A stretch of 64,000 nucleotides of DNA from Corinectria fuckeliana (taxonomy: Eukaryota > Ascomycota > Sordariomycetes > Hypocreales > Nectriaceae), in assembly GCA_019137255.1 (NCBI GenBank), contig WPDH01000159.1, positions 124,001 to 188,000 of the forward strand, given 5' to 3'. The translations under genes were made by a program, and so were the position numbers. This document shows positions 1 through 10,466 of the stretch, piece by piece. The notes beneath the pieces are model-generated. The model saw nothing but the letters and a program-made list of their open reading frames with translations, ran no database searches and was not told where the DNA came from. Numbering within the stretch: position 1 is the first letter of the stretch; the number at the start of each line of letters is the position of its first letter.

Positions 1-1262
1 GGCACCCATTGGAGGCAGTTGTTGCACTGCGCATCGTCTGAAGAGTGTTCATCTCCATCGATAGTGACAGGTTCCGCGCTGCTGTCGTTTGGGATGGCAG
101 CCTTGGCCCGGAGACTGTACTGAATGGGTGTTGCTAAGCTCGCAGGGGCGTCGGGATGGCTGTACCCATGAATAGAGATAAGAACATTTTCTGCGCCATC
201 GAGCTCCGCATTTGAGGGAGCTAGAGAGATTGTCTTGCTACCGTTTATGGGAGGCGAAAGGTTACCAAAGACATGAACCAACTCTCGAGGTGGTGCCCGC
301 TGTTGGGAGGACTTGGGCGTGACAAACAGATCGAGCGCGTCTGTATCCTGACCAACAGTCAGCTCAACAACTAGAGGCTGCGAACGATTCCACGAAGGCA
401 GAACATAATCGACGTAGTCTCCGGACAGGACCTGTCCTTCCACAGGCTTCCATATATCGATCTCGCTGCCCGCTGAACTGCCATTTTCAGCCCCTCTCTC
501 AACTTTAGTAATGATACGTCTCAACGTCTCTCGAGCTTGCTCCTCGTCGAGAGCTTCAATATCCACCTCGAGATCAGTGTCCACAACACATATGGCGTCT
601 CCTTCGGGGGCGACCTTGTCCACGAGTAGCTTGAACTCCTCGCCCTGGACACCTTTGACTGCCAACATGGTGCCTTTGCTAAGAGTTGTGAAGCTCTCTC
701 GTAACTGTCGTTCGAGAAGCGGCTTCCAGTCGTCCGGATTGTAGCCTGCCTCGAGCGGCCGCAGGCGAACGTATGTTCCCTTCGGAAGTTGTCGCGCCTG
801 AACCACGACCTCAACGCCGTCGAGACCCATCTTCTGGCCACTTGTGTCTGCTGTATCGCTGAGATCGGAAACGTCTGCCAGACTGGCGGGAAGAAAGTCG
901 GCGTCTTCGATTCCCAGGGCTTCCATGAGGAAAGGGCTCAAGCCCACTACCCCCTCTGACGCAGAAAACTCCCGGATGCCAGCGTACACGGCATTGTTGT
1001 TCTTCGGGTTGACAAGACGGAATATGAGAGGGTTCGGAAGCTGGTGGGTGTTCTCGGGATCAGCTAGACGATTCGCTGTGGACGAATAGTGGCCGAAACG
1101 GTCCGGGGAAGCTGGGGGTCGAGATCGCGCGGCTGTGAGGAGCTGCTCGAGGGCAGACTGAGGGAGGAGAATCTTGTCGCCGCGAAGATTCTTGGATGCT
1201 GTGACGGAGGGGTGGAGGACGGGAAACGACTCGGACCATAGCAAGGGTGCTGGTTCGTCCAT
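1..1262 (-). CDS. Ufd1-like ubiquitin-fusion-degradation protein, N-terminal 420 residues (gene runs off the left edge)
   Basis: One uninterrupted reading frame runs leftward from the ATG at 1262 to the window edge with no intron. It opens with SESFPVLHPSV, which fits the Ufd1 fold, the double-psi barrel that helps Cdc48/p97 handle ubiquitylated substrates. Middle segments such as LPKGTYVRLRP and SFTTLSKGTMLAVKG are typical of Ufd1-family proteins. The last visible residues, QCNNCLQWV, start the C-terminal zinc finger found in the longer Ufd1-like proteins of fungi and plants. This makes it the long Ufd1-like paralogue and not the short Cdc48 cofactor Ufd1. The product is expected in cytosol or nucleus. 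The 3' end is outside the window, so full length and stop are unknown. Family assignment is by motif recognition only. Confidence 0.85.
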   Translation of the reverse strand, partial: MDEPAPLLWSESFPVLHPSVTASKNLRGDKILLPQSALEQLLTAARSRPPASPDRFGHYSSTANRLADPENTHQLPNPLIFRLVNPKNNNAVYAGIREFSASEGVVGLSPFLMEALGIEDADFLPASLADVSDLSDTADTSGQKMGLDGVEVVVQARQLPKGTYVRLRPLEAGYNPDDWKPLLERQLRESFTTLSKGTMLAVKGVQGEEFKLLVDKVAPEGDAICVVDTDLEVDIEALDEEQARETLRRIITKVERGAENGSSAGSEIDIWKPVEGQVLSGDYVDYVLPSWNRSQPLVVELTVGQDTDALDLFVTPKSSQQRAPPRELVHVFGNLSPPINGSKTISLAPSNAELDGAENVLISIHGYSHPDAPASLATPIQYSLRAKAAIPNDSSAEPVTIDGDEHSSDDAQCNNCLQWV

Positions 1263-4200
1263 AGCGATTCGAGCGCAGACTGATTCGGCTTCCTAGCTGC
1301 TTGTTGTTGGTGTCAAGACGAAGTAGACGGTCGATAGTGGAGTGCGGGGCGACAAGGTTGAGCTAGGAACGCGAGACGACAGAAGCAGAGATGTTTCGTA
1401 GAGAGCTTTCCATGTCACTTGAGTTCGAGTTCCGAAAGAGAGACAGGTCGTAATTGTGCTTTTTGTTGTAGTATGGTGACGATGATGTTGCCGCCTGCGG
1501 CCATGTTCAATTGCTCAGTCAGCGGATTCGGTGATATTCTACCCGCATCAGGAAGCATCAGAGATGGAGGGGCACCATCATGTGACTCCCTGGGGTCCAA
1601 CTTTGCTCTAGGGTAGGTTATTTTCAGCTTGATGTGAACGAACATGGCAACCATGGGGACGGACTATTTCTCATACTATCCACCGAGGCCTACCTGAGGC
1701 TACACAGTACAGTATTCCTAGCTTACATCCCAGACTAGCACGGGGGAGCTGCCTTAGCTACAACCCAAAGCGCCTTACAATGAATAGCTTCTCCCGGCAT
1801 CCAACAGCCGGGCTGCCGTTGGCAGTTCGGGACCGGGAGTGGTAGGCGCCGGAACCAAGGCACGAAGGCCGATGTGATGGATGTCGAGACCGTTTGAACC
1901 GATGAAGCCGACAGAATGCGTCAACACCTCACAATGATCTCGGTACATGCTACTCCTCCAACTCGCCAGCCGATCAACTGCGCAAGCTTCGCTCGAGACG
2001 GACGTGCTGGGCCGGTGGCCGGAAAGAAATCCGACCCCCAACTTGTTGCAAAGCTTGGGGGGTTGATGTGACGGCAGCCCGACAGTGGTGGTGCTTGGCG
2101 GCAAGGCGGTCAAGAGGCTTGAATTGTGCTGGCCATTGTACCGACGCCACGCCTCTGCCTCGTCGGTCGATCTTATGGACTGAGTCTCCGGTTTTCTCGG
2201 CCGCTTCACGCGATGCCCAGATCTATGTAAGCCATCTCCCCGCAAAAGGGAAACCGAAACCGAAGGCAGATTCGCAGATGCACGCAAAAGCCACAGCCGT
2301 GACGACGACGCACCGCCAGCAAAGCTCCAAGACAGCAATGCCCCGCGGAGCCTTGACCGCTCGCAGAGACCGAAGCGCGGCGTGGTGGCCGGCCGGCACC
2401 ACCGCGGCCCAGTCCAGCCCCGAGGAGAGGAGCTATCATGATCCAGTTGCCAGGCTGGGGCCATGGTGAGGCACCATGCGCATGCCGGCTGCGCTTCTTG
2501 GCGGCCGCGACCCCAACTCGCCCGAGCTTGGTTCGATCGGCAGCAGACCCCCCGGATTCTGGTACGTTGATCAGGCCAAGATGTTCCCTCACCTGCCAGC
2601 GTGGAGACTCGCCGCTTTTACTATATAAGCTGGCTGGCTAGTGGCCGTGTCTTGGGCCAGTATTATGCATAACTCGAACTAGGTGGTTCCCTGTGTTAGT
2701 TTGAGGCTGTCTCGGCCGTTTCCACCTCTTTAACGCTGGGTAAAGGCGGAGCTCTAAGCCTCTCTCCTCTTGACTATAACGCTCGTCAATTGGTTAAAGA
2801 GGTTCCGGATCTCAGACATCATGACTCCTCCTGTCGATCAGATACCGTACACGACACAAAGGTCGATGACGACTGCTCTGGGCAAGACATACAGCATTCA
2901 GGCCAAGGGAGATGAGTGGCGCGGACCTCCACGTCACCTATCTAAAGGTTTCAACAAGGGACACCCGGCTGGGCTGGGTGATAGGCTGTCATCCAGATGC
3001 CAAGATGGTACGACGAAAATAAAGTGTTTTTTTTTTGAGAAGTGTACGAAATAGATCGAACAGGAGTGCAAAGGCGGGTAGATGATGTCGGAGAAGTTGA
3101 GTGCTAGACTCGGTGAGTCGGAGCTAAAGCCGGAGGCCGGGGGCTTGGCGAGGGAGATCAACAAGAGACAACAAAAGTTGGGCTTATCTTAAACTCTCCG
3201 AAATGACACTGTTGATGACAATGGCATAGCGCACCCCTATTGAGATTGTTACATAAATCACGGTGATAATACGACGAGATTTGGGAGGAGGAGATGTTCG
3301 AGTGGCTTGTAAGAGCGGCGAGGGCGCTAATCTGACGGCATGGGAATTTGATCTTGGTGTCTTTCATGTGTCTGTCCTCTCACAGGCGCTGAGTGCGACA
3401 TGTGACACTAACTAGCACGCCTTGATTACCAGGCCTATGTACTGAAGCCCTGCGATAAGGACGGCTGTGATGAAAGAATTTATGCCCCGAGCTATCAGAT
3501 CCCGGGGAGGAGAACAACTGACACACACGCATCACCGAGTGAGTTGATGGAGGGGAGACAACGCAGCTCAACTCCACACCTCCTTAGTTCAGTTGCTTGC
3601 TCCTCTCCATTCGGTTCCCCTCCTCACGGGCCGATCTCGACACACACTCACGCACTACACAACTCAGTCATTCGTACGCGCCAGGAAACAAAGACTGCCC
3701 CCCGACGACTCACACGCGCCGTCGACGCCCGTGCTATCCGCGCGCCGCCCTCCCTCCTCTTCTTCCCAGGTTCCCAGCACTAATTAATTACACTACACAC
3801 GCCCCAAGCTGAGGCCCGAGTCCGAGCCCACGCCCTCGTTAATGACGCCGATATGGTCTACACTGTAATTACTTGCCGGATACTTTGTGGCACGCTTTTA
3901 GCCCGTCCATCATCTGCCTTTTCCCCGGTCCGGCCGGCGGTTCCTTTGACTCTGGTCCACTCTGCTCCGGCTTCGCGCCCGACCTCCGTGGAATCCGTTC
4001 CACGTCCACTACGAGTAACCTCCAGGCTGTACGCATCATGGTAGGCTCTCCTAACTATTAACTACTATGTAGAGCCTGCCATGATGTACATACTATTGCT
4101 GCAAGGAAGTATCTAGTAGGTAAGACTAGGTACTAGGAGTCTAGGAGGGGGCGTCCCAGGAAGAAACCCCCAGCAGGTCTCGCCAATCCCATCTCATCCC

Positions 4201-4571
4201 ATCCCATCCCTACCTACGCCGTATCCTCCTATAACCCATTTCCAACCTGTCTGATCCCCCATCCTATCCCATGCCAAACCTCCCATCCCTCCCACCCCCG
4301 TCCCAAGCGAATGGCCCGCCGCCCTTGCCCCCCGTCCCTAGTCCAGTTCCCTGTCGCGCAACCTGTCTTAGTCCGACCCAGCAATGAATATCTTTACAGC
4401 CTCGTCCGCCAGACGCTCGTCTCTCTCGTCCTCCATCTTTCCAAACCTCGTGTTTTAACAACCCCCTTTCCCCCCTAGATCGCCCTCCTTGACAAGAAGG
4501 GCCGTCGCTCATTGCCCTTGTTCTTTTTCTGTCCACTGTCCTGCGTTCCCCGGGTTCCTTCGAAGCCTGAC
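1263..4571. other. Gene-free region between two divergent genes
   Basis: No convincing gene is seen in these 3.3 kb. The ORFs here are short, lack recognisable domains and overlap on both strands. The stretch must hold the promoters of the leftward Ufd1-like gene and the rightward F-box-like gene. A good TATA-like hexamer lies near 2,620 on the + strand, but no clear gene follows it. A pyrimidine-rich tract at about 4,170-4,570 sits immediately before the ATG at 4,572 and is probably 5' UTR or core promoter. Confidence 0.5.
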
Positions 4572-6591
4572 ATGACCCAAGCTATCGTCGACGACCACAC
4601 GCGCGTAGAGATCCAACCATCGTCGGTCTTGACCCTCTTCGACGCCCTCTGCAACTCGCTCGTCCTCTCCAACACCATCCCCTACCTGCCGGTTTCTGGC
4701 CTGCTGAGCCTCGCCGCGACTTGCCGCGACTTCCGCTACCTCGTCTACGAGACCCCGGGTGTCTTCCGCCACCTCGACCTCACCCACGTCAAGACCGCGC
4801 AGCCCGAGACGGCCAAGGAGACCGACGCGGATCTCGTGTGGCACAATGTGCAGCTGGTCGACTACCTGACGGAAGATGAGTGAGTTGCTGCCCGTCTTGC
4901 CTTCTTTGCGCTCCGCGATGTCGCCTCTTACACAGCTTAGCTTCTACTCCGGACCCTTGAGAGGCGTCTTCTCCACCCTCCGACAGCGGGACCTCCTCCG
5001 CGATGTCCAGACGCTGATCCTCGACGGCCTCTCCGTCACGGCCGAGATGTGCCACGAAATCATCAACGACTCGACGTACAACGTGCGCCTGCTGTCCATC
5101 CGCGATGTCAAGCACATGAACCACGGCAAGCTGCGCGCCGCCCTGACCTACGCCTGCCGCAGCTCGCGCCCCGAGGGCATGCCTCGTCTCAAGGGCCTCT
5201 ACGTCTTCGGGTCCAAGGACAGCGTGGGCGGCACCGCGGCCCCTCCGGCGCAGGGCTCGGTCGGCACGGGGTGGAACCACAGGAGCCACAAGGCCCTGGC
5301 CGTCTCGCTGCAGGCCGCGGGCGAGTCGTGGTGGTTCGAGAAGGGCCGGATGGTCAACAGCCCCGTGGAGCTCGACTGGGCCAGCTGTCTGCAGGCGTGC
5401 CAGGGGCTGATCGCCTTCGACGCGGTGCTGTGCCAGGGCCCGCGGCACCAGAACTCGCCCGCGTATGCCCGCCACATGCACGCGTCTGGTGTTTGCGGCC
5501 CGGCCATGGCCACCTTTGCCGTGGGCGGGTGCGCGTCGTGCGGCGAGGCGCCCGAGGGCCTGATGAGCCCCGGCACGACGCGCCCGCCATGCCTCCCCCT
5601 GCTGTCTCCGCCGCCCATCCTGTCGTCGTCGGTGCAGGCGGCGACGATGCCGGGGCCGGGCCACGAGGCCTTCGCTCCCCGATGCGCCGACTGCCTCGCG
5701 GAGCGGTTCTGCGTGTGCTGCAACAAGTGGTGGTGCGAGGCGTGCTACTACCTCCCGGGACAGGGGATGCTCCCCGGCCGGGACAGCACCGGGGCCATGA
5801 ACGGCTCGCGGGACGTGGTCATCGTGGACTACGACGGAAGCTGGAGCTCGCTGGACAACGCGAACATGAGCCTGGAACAGCCCGAGTGGACGGTGGCCAA
5901 ATCCAAGGTACGAAAGGGTCTCTGTAAGCCATGCACCGTTGGCGAAGGATCACCGACCAGGCGAGCATCGTCATTGTCATTCAGATGACGCGGGGCCCGC
6001 CGAAACTTGGAGGAAGAAAACACCTCACAATGGCCCCTCGAAATTGTATGCATTGTTTTTGCCGTCATGGTGATGCTTCCTAGGGTGACGGCAAAGCAAA
6101 AACAAAACCCCCAGTCTTGTCTTGGGAGCTATTTCCCATTCTTCTTGTGCGGTGCTGGCGCTGACGATTGAGAAACCAAAACAGCCTCGAATTTCCCGAA
6201 GCTGCTGGGAATGCGGTAGAAGTGTTAGTTTTTTTTTCTTACTCTAGCATATGTCCATGGGTGCTGTTTTGTTCGTTTATTTGGTTAAAAGTACCAGACT
6301 AACTTGCGATGGCTTCAGTGCGGTGAGTGTATCCAGCGCACGCAGAAGGTCTGTAAAAAGTGCTGCGGCGGATACTGCCTCACCCACAACGAAGGCTCGT
6401 CCGAATCGTTTGTAAGTTGACCTGGTTGACCCTGGCCCTTTTTGCAATGCACGACTACTTGCTGACGCTTCCTGCAGTGCGATTGTAAGTATTCCTGGCC
6501 GCTTGGGCAGAGTCTGATAGTAACCGAACGACCAGGGTGCGTATCTCGGGGCCGAGGCCTCACGCGTCCCGTCTCTAGACCCTCGTGGTGA
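4572..6591 (+). CDS. F-box-like protein with C-terminal cysteine-rich zinc-binding region
   Basis: I infer five exons: 4572-4879, 4941-5907, 6319-6411, 6478-6484 and 6536-6591, giving 476 residues. Phase is kept at every junction. The N-terminus (about residues 17-75) has an F-box-like pattern, LPVSGLLSLAATCRDF, suggesting a substrate adaptor of an SCF ubiquitin ligase. The C-terminal half is rich in paired cysteines: CASCGEA, then CADCLAERFCVCC with CEAC, then CGECI, CKKCCGGYC and CDWC. This is consistent with a multi-zinc module. The last cysteine clusters are spread over exons 3-5, and only correct splicing places CDWC in frame, which supports the model. Exon 4 is just 7 bases. Intron 2 (411 bases) is unusually long. 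The family is known to me only as conserved fungal proteins of unknown substrate. Confidence 0.7.
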
Positions 6592-7972
6592 AGTCGGGAC
6601 CCGATGGTACAGCCTACGTCTGGAAACACGCCCGAAGCAGCGGTGAGACGGGCTCGGCCCACGCCATGCGGCACTCTCACTGATGCATGGATTTGTCGAT
6701 GGGCTAGGATCTGGAATGATGGAGGTGCGGCGCAAAGGATTTCTTTTCAGTAGTATTTTCTCTACTATTCTCCCCTGGGGGATTTCTTGGTTGGGATGGG
6801 ATGGGGGATGGGGATGGGCATGCTCCGGTGCCATGGAGCTCAAGAGATGAAACTCGACTCTCAGTTACGATATCAGATACTCACCACTATTCGCGGGCTT
6901 ACTTGGGGCAATTAATTACTATTCAGGCCATGGGCAATTTGGCAATCTAACACGGCCAACGTCTTCACTAATTGGACTTAGTTGTGGTGCCAGTAATGGG
7001 GTGATTTGCCGTCGGAAACAGGACGGATATGTGGCCGATGCAAACTGAAGCCGTCCAGAACAGGTGAAGCGCAGCCGATGCGATAGCCACAAGCGACGAG
7101 ACAGGCCATGATGACCTGCAGCTTGCAGATGGTAAAAGTCACGCGCGCGCGGGCGCTGTCCGCTCGGCTCGGCTCTGGTTAGTAGTGCGTTCAATCCCCA
7201 ACTCTCACTCTTACACATAAACCATGCTCTTCCCATCTTTCGTCCTGGTGCTAAACCTCTCCCTCATGTGAAGAAGAAAAAAGGGACAGAAATGAAGAAG
7301 ACGTGCCTCAACACACCGCTCCCGTGTGCTCTCCCCAGGTTTCCCTCCGCAAAACTCTGCTATGGCGCAAGCGGTCTAGCTGATGGCGCGCTCGGGGCTG
7401 TGACTCGGAGTGAATGACAGCCCGCGCGGACTCGCTTGCCCATTCGGTCGCATCCGGACTCCGAGGCCGTTGATGATGAATCATCAATCATCACCACGCC
7501 GCCGCCGCCGCTGGCTGCCGGGTCCTCCCTTGGCGCTTGCGATTACGGTTGCGATTACGGTTGCGGTTTTGTGATTGCTTGCTCAGGCGTGAAAGTGACT
7601 TGACTGACACCCTGCATCGCCGACCTGGCATTGAGCTTTGCTTATGTTGTTTTTTGCATCTTTTGCATGGCATCTTGTCTGCTGTAACTAAACCCCCTCA
7701 GGTCTGCGCTCCTTTCACTCACTTATTTGCAATCTGAAGCCGAAATCGCCGACGTCTCAACTTGCGATCCCCCGAAACCGCCATCAATCTCGATTATCAA
7801 GCTATCTTCCCCCCACTCGCCGCGCCCCTCCACCGGAACGTCACCTATCCGTAAATCCACGGCCTGTTACGAATAACCCCGGAGGCCTTCTCGCGGCTAC
7901 TCTCTGCCTGTTCTTCAACCATCGCGAATCCTCTGTTTCTGCCTGCTGGTCAGTGAAAAGACTGCGCGCACA
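6592..7972. other. Intergenic region with short triplet and 12-mer repeats
   Basis: No supported gene is seen. The stretch includes a GCC-triplet run near 7,500 and a short tandem repeat of TTGCGATTACGG at about 7,537-7,572. It must contain the terminator of the F-box-like gene and the promoter of the aldo/keto reductase. The C-rich, GA-poor sequence from about 7,800 to the ATG at 7,973 looks like a fungal 5' leader. Confidence 0.5.
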
Positions 7973-9160
7973 ATGGCCGCCTCTTCGCGAAAACCTCTCT
8001 CCGAGGTCCTCCCTCCCCTCATCCTCGGCACCGCCACCTTCAACCACCAGTACCACCCGGATCCCACCCACATGCCCTACACCGAGATCGTCGGCCGCGC
8101 CCTCGCCCACAACATCCTCGGCTTCGACACGTCGCCCTACTACGGCCCTTCGGAGCTGCTCCTCGGAGACGCCATGCGCAAGCTGACCCCGCCCCCGCCG
8201 CGAGAGGGATATTTCCTCATCACAAAGGCCGGCCGCATCGCCGGCGACGAGTTCGACTACTCGCCCGCCTGGATCCGCTACAGCGTGTGTCGCAGCCTCG
8301 AGCGCCTCAGCACGCCCTACCTCGACCTCGTCTACACCCACGACGTCGAGTTCGTCTCCCCGCAGGAGGTCCTGGCCGCCGTCACCGAGCTGCGCCGCCT
8401 GCGCGACCAGGGCCTCATCCGCTACGTCGGCATCAGCGGCTACCCGGTCGAGACGCTGGTGTCGCTGGCCGAGATGATCCTGCGCGAGACGGGCGAGCCG
8501 CTCGACGCCGTGCTCTCCTACAGCCACTTCTGCGTCCAGAACAGCCAGCTGGGCGAGCAGCGCCACCTCGACCGCTTCCGCAGCGCCGGCGTCGAGTGCG
8601 TGCTCAACGCCAGCATGCTGAGCATGGGGCTGCTGACCACGCGCGGCGTCGACAACAGCCCCATGGGCTCGTGGCATCCCGCGCCGCCGGCCCTGCGCGA
8701 CGCCTGCAGCCGTCTGGCCGCCATTGTGCGCCACCGCGGCGAACACCTGGAGGAGGTGTCGATCCGGTGGGCGCTGGAGAGCTGGGCGCGCATCGGCGCG
8801 CCCTTCGGCACCAAGCTGGTCCCCGACGCGGGGCAGGGCGGCGCCGACATCCGCCTGGGCGTCAGCGTCATGGGCGTGTCCAGCGTGGCCGAGCTCGAGG
8901 AGACGTGGGCGCTCTGGAGCAGCGTGGCCGGGCTGACGGGCGAGGCCGACGTGCGAGCGGCGCAGAGGGCCAAGATTGCCCGGATCGTGCACGACGAGAT
9001 GTGGCCCAGCCTGGGGCCGTGGAAGGACTTTGCCTGGAATAGCGGCGGTTCGTCGTTTGTCAACACTCGTCCTAGGGCAGTTCGAGGAACTATTCCTCGC
9101 GATGGCGTCGCGGAGAGGTGGGGTTTGATACCCGGCGTCAGAGACATGCCCAAGATGTAG
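7973..9160 (+). CDS. Aldo/keto reductase, D-arabinose 1-dehydrogenase (Ara2)-like
   Basis: A single-exon gene of 395 residues. The aldo/keto reductase barrel is clear, and the catalytic tetrad can be placed: Asp52 and Tyr57 in FDTSPYYGPSE, Lys85 in ITKAGR, and His123 in YTHDVE. The pattern DLVYTHDVE and the later GISGYPV are typical of the NAD-dependent D-arabinose dehydrogenase Ara2 / L-galactose dehydrogenase group. That group oxidises D-arabinose to the lactone in erythroascorbate synthesis in the cytosol. Substrate assignment is an inference from the family; other sugars or pyridoxal are possible. The coding region is very GC-rich, so long antisense ORFs appear across it, but codon use and motifs support only this strand. 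Confidence 0.85.
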   Translation: MAASSRKPLSEVLPPLILGTATFNHQYHPDPTHMPYTEIVGRALAHNILGFDTSPYYGPSELLLGDAMRKLTPPPPREGYFLITKAGRIAGDEFDYSPAWIRYSVCRSLERLSTPYLDLVYTHDVEFVSPQEVLAAVTELRRLRDQGLIRYVGISGYPVETLVSLAEMILRETGEPLDAVLSYSHFCVQNSQLGEQRHLDRFRSAGVECVLNASMLSMGLLTTRGVDNSPMGSWHPAPPALRDACSRLAAIVRHRGEHLEEVSIRWALESWARIGAPFGTKLVPDAGQGGADIRLGVSVMGVSSVAELEETWALWSSVAGLTGEADVRAAQRAKIARIVHDEMWPSLGPWKDFAWNSGGSSFVNTRPRAVRGTIPRDGVAERWGLIPGVRDMPKM

Positions 9161-9837
9161 TCCACAGGGACCGTAGTTTTAAGATTTGCAGGTTTGAGCA
9201 TTTGCACGGCGTAATTTGTGTGCTCGCAGTATCCCAGCGCAGGTTGTGAGCACTCGGAGCTGGCACAGACTCTGCCGTCGTCTTGACAGCTGCAGCTTGT
9301 TGAACACGGCAGACCGTAGGGAGCACCGAGCAGGTGGACTTACTCGCGCATCGTATCTCGCCCAACCTATCTCTCGGAGGTCCCCATCTTATATAGAGCA
9401 CGCTTCCTTCGCAGGGGAACGAGGACAAGGGTGTCATTCCACCTGTTCACGGCAGCTAGGGCAGCGATTATAGGAAGGCCGAAGCCTAGCTAAAGCCCGT
9501 CTCCTTTGCAAGCGGCCCTTGCATTATGAGCGGCATGCCTTGGAATATCCTCCACCCCCTTGACCTCACGTCTGATCATCCCCATTTAGAGGAAGAGTGG
9601 CGGCGCTGGTGCGTGCAGGAGCCAAGTCAGCTTTGTGGACGAGTACGGGATCGCTGTCGTGATGACTTTACTGCATCGGAACTGCATCGGAGAGAAGAGA
9701 GGTAGAGCAAGATGAAGATGTATACTGGGAGCTATCGCATTTCACACGAGGCATGAATATCAGACCCCCACTTTCACTCCTATCTACCTCTTTAACAATA
9801 TTGTGGAGTTCGAATACTGAAATATTACTTAGAGTCG
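9161..9837. other. Intergenic region, no gene seen
   Basis: This holds the 3' flank of the aldo/keto reductase and unremarkable sequence. The last part, from about 9,780, becomes AT-rich as it runs into the small inverted-repeat element that starts at about 9,838. Confidence 0.5.
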
Positions 9838-10122
9838 TGCTATTCGGGCTGTAAACCCACTGTTCTTGCCCTTCTTACTAGACATCTATCTATCTAGTCT
9901 AGTCTATGTCATTCGCTTTAACACAGTCCTAATGCCGTAAATGTAATGATGCCCTGACTCCTTAACGCTCTAACGCTTTAACACCCGGATGCCCTGATGC
10001 CCTAACTGGACTGCTATTATTAATACCAAGACTGTGTTTAAGAAGAAGATACCTACAAGTGAAAGTTGATAAAGGCGTGTGATATACAGCCCGACTAGAA
10101 ATATAACATAGCCCGAATAGCA
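9838..10122 (+). mobile_element. Small inverted-repeat element (MITE-like), copy A
   Basis: The 285-bp unit begins with TGCTATTCGGGCTGTA and ends with the inverted copy AGCCCGAATAGCA. The related sequence CAGCCCGACTAG lies just inside the right end, so the right side carries a doubled subterminal motif. It has no coding capacity. The interior holds short repeats built on GCCCTGATGCCCTAA and TAACGCTCTAACGCTTTAACA. Related copies lie at 51,222 (inverted and truncated) and 52,923. These features fit a non-autonomous DNA transposon. The target-site duplication cannot be fixed, because similarity between the two ends extends several bases beyond the clean TIR. Confidence 0.7.
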
Positions 10123-10466
10123 CGGCTCATTAATACTTATCTGTTTAATAAGGCGACGATCTATTTACCATCCCGTTCAGAGGTGAGAGGGTAACTTCGG
10201 TGATAGGCCTCACAGAATACCAAAATGATTGACGTGCTCTTGTGTTTGATCAACAAACCTACAATTGAAGAGATAATTGCAAGCGAATTATTAGAATTAT
10301 AAGACGCTTACACGCATGGTGGAGGAGACGAGATAAATATTGCAACGACTTCATGGAATAAACTAGGATCCCGGTGGATTACCTAATCAGGCCTCGCACG
10401 TGAAGACGCGTTTTAGATGCTCGCATCCCACCTTCACATGCACCATCACGATCCTCACGAGAAGCC
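10123..10466. other. Promoter region of arp6
   Basis: About 340 bases between the MITE-like element and the arp6 start codon. The first 250 are AT-rich. No gene and no recognisable regulatory motif were found. Confidence 0.4.

Noticed and set aside
1775..2464. 229-codon minus-strand ORF upstream of the Ufd1-like gene
   Set aside because: The composition is Ser/Arg/Pro-rich and random-looking, competing ORFs lie on the other strand, and there is no domain or splice support.
2615..3054. TATA-like element followed by a 94-codon ORF as a possible small gene
   Set aside because: The ORF has no signal peptide, domain or splice pattern, and the TATA-like string alone is weak evidence.
4789..5664. 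291-codon minus-strand ORF across the F-box-like gene
   Set aside because: It is an Arg/Ala-rich antisense frame in high-GC coding DNA. The + strand frame carries ordered cysteine motifs and consistent splice sites.
7841..8992. 383-codon minus-strand ORF across the aldo/keto reductase
   Set aside because: It is an antisense shadow of a GC-rich gene. Its translation is Ala/Arg/Gly-rich with no domain, while the + strand has a complete catalytic tetrad.
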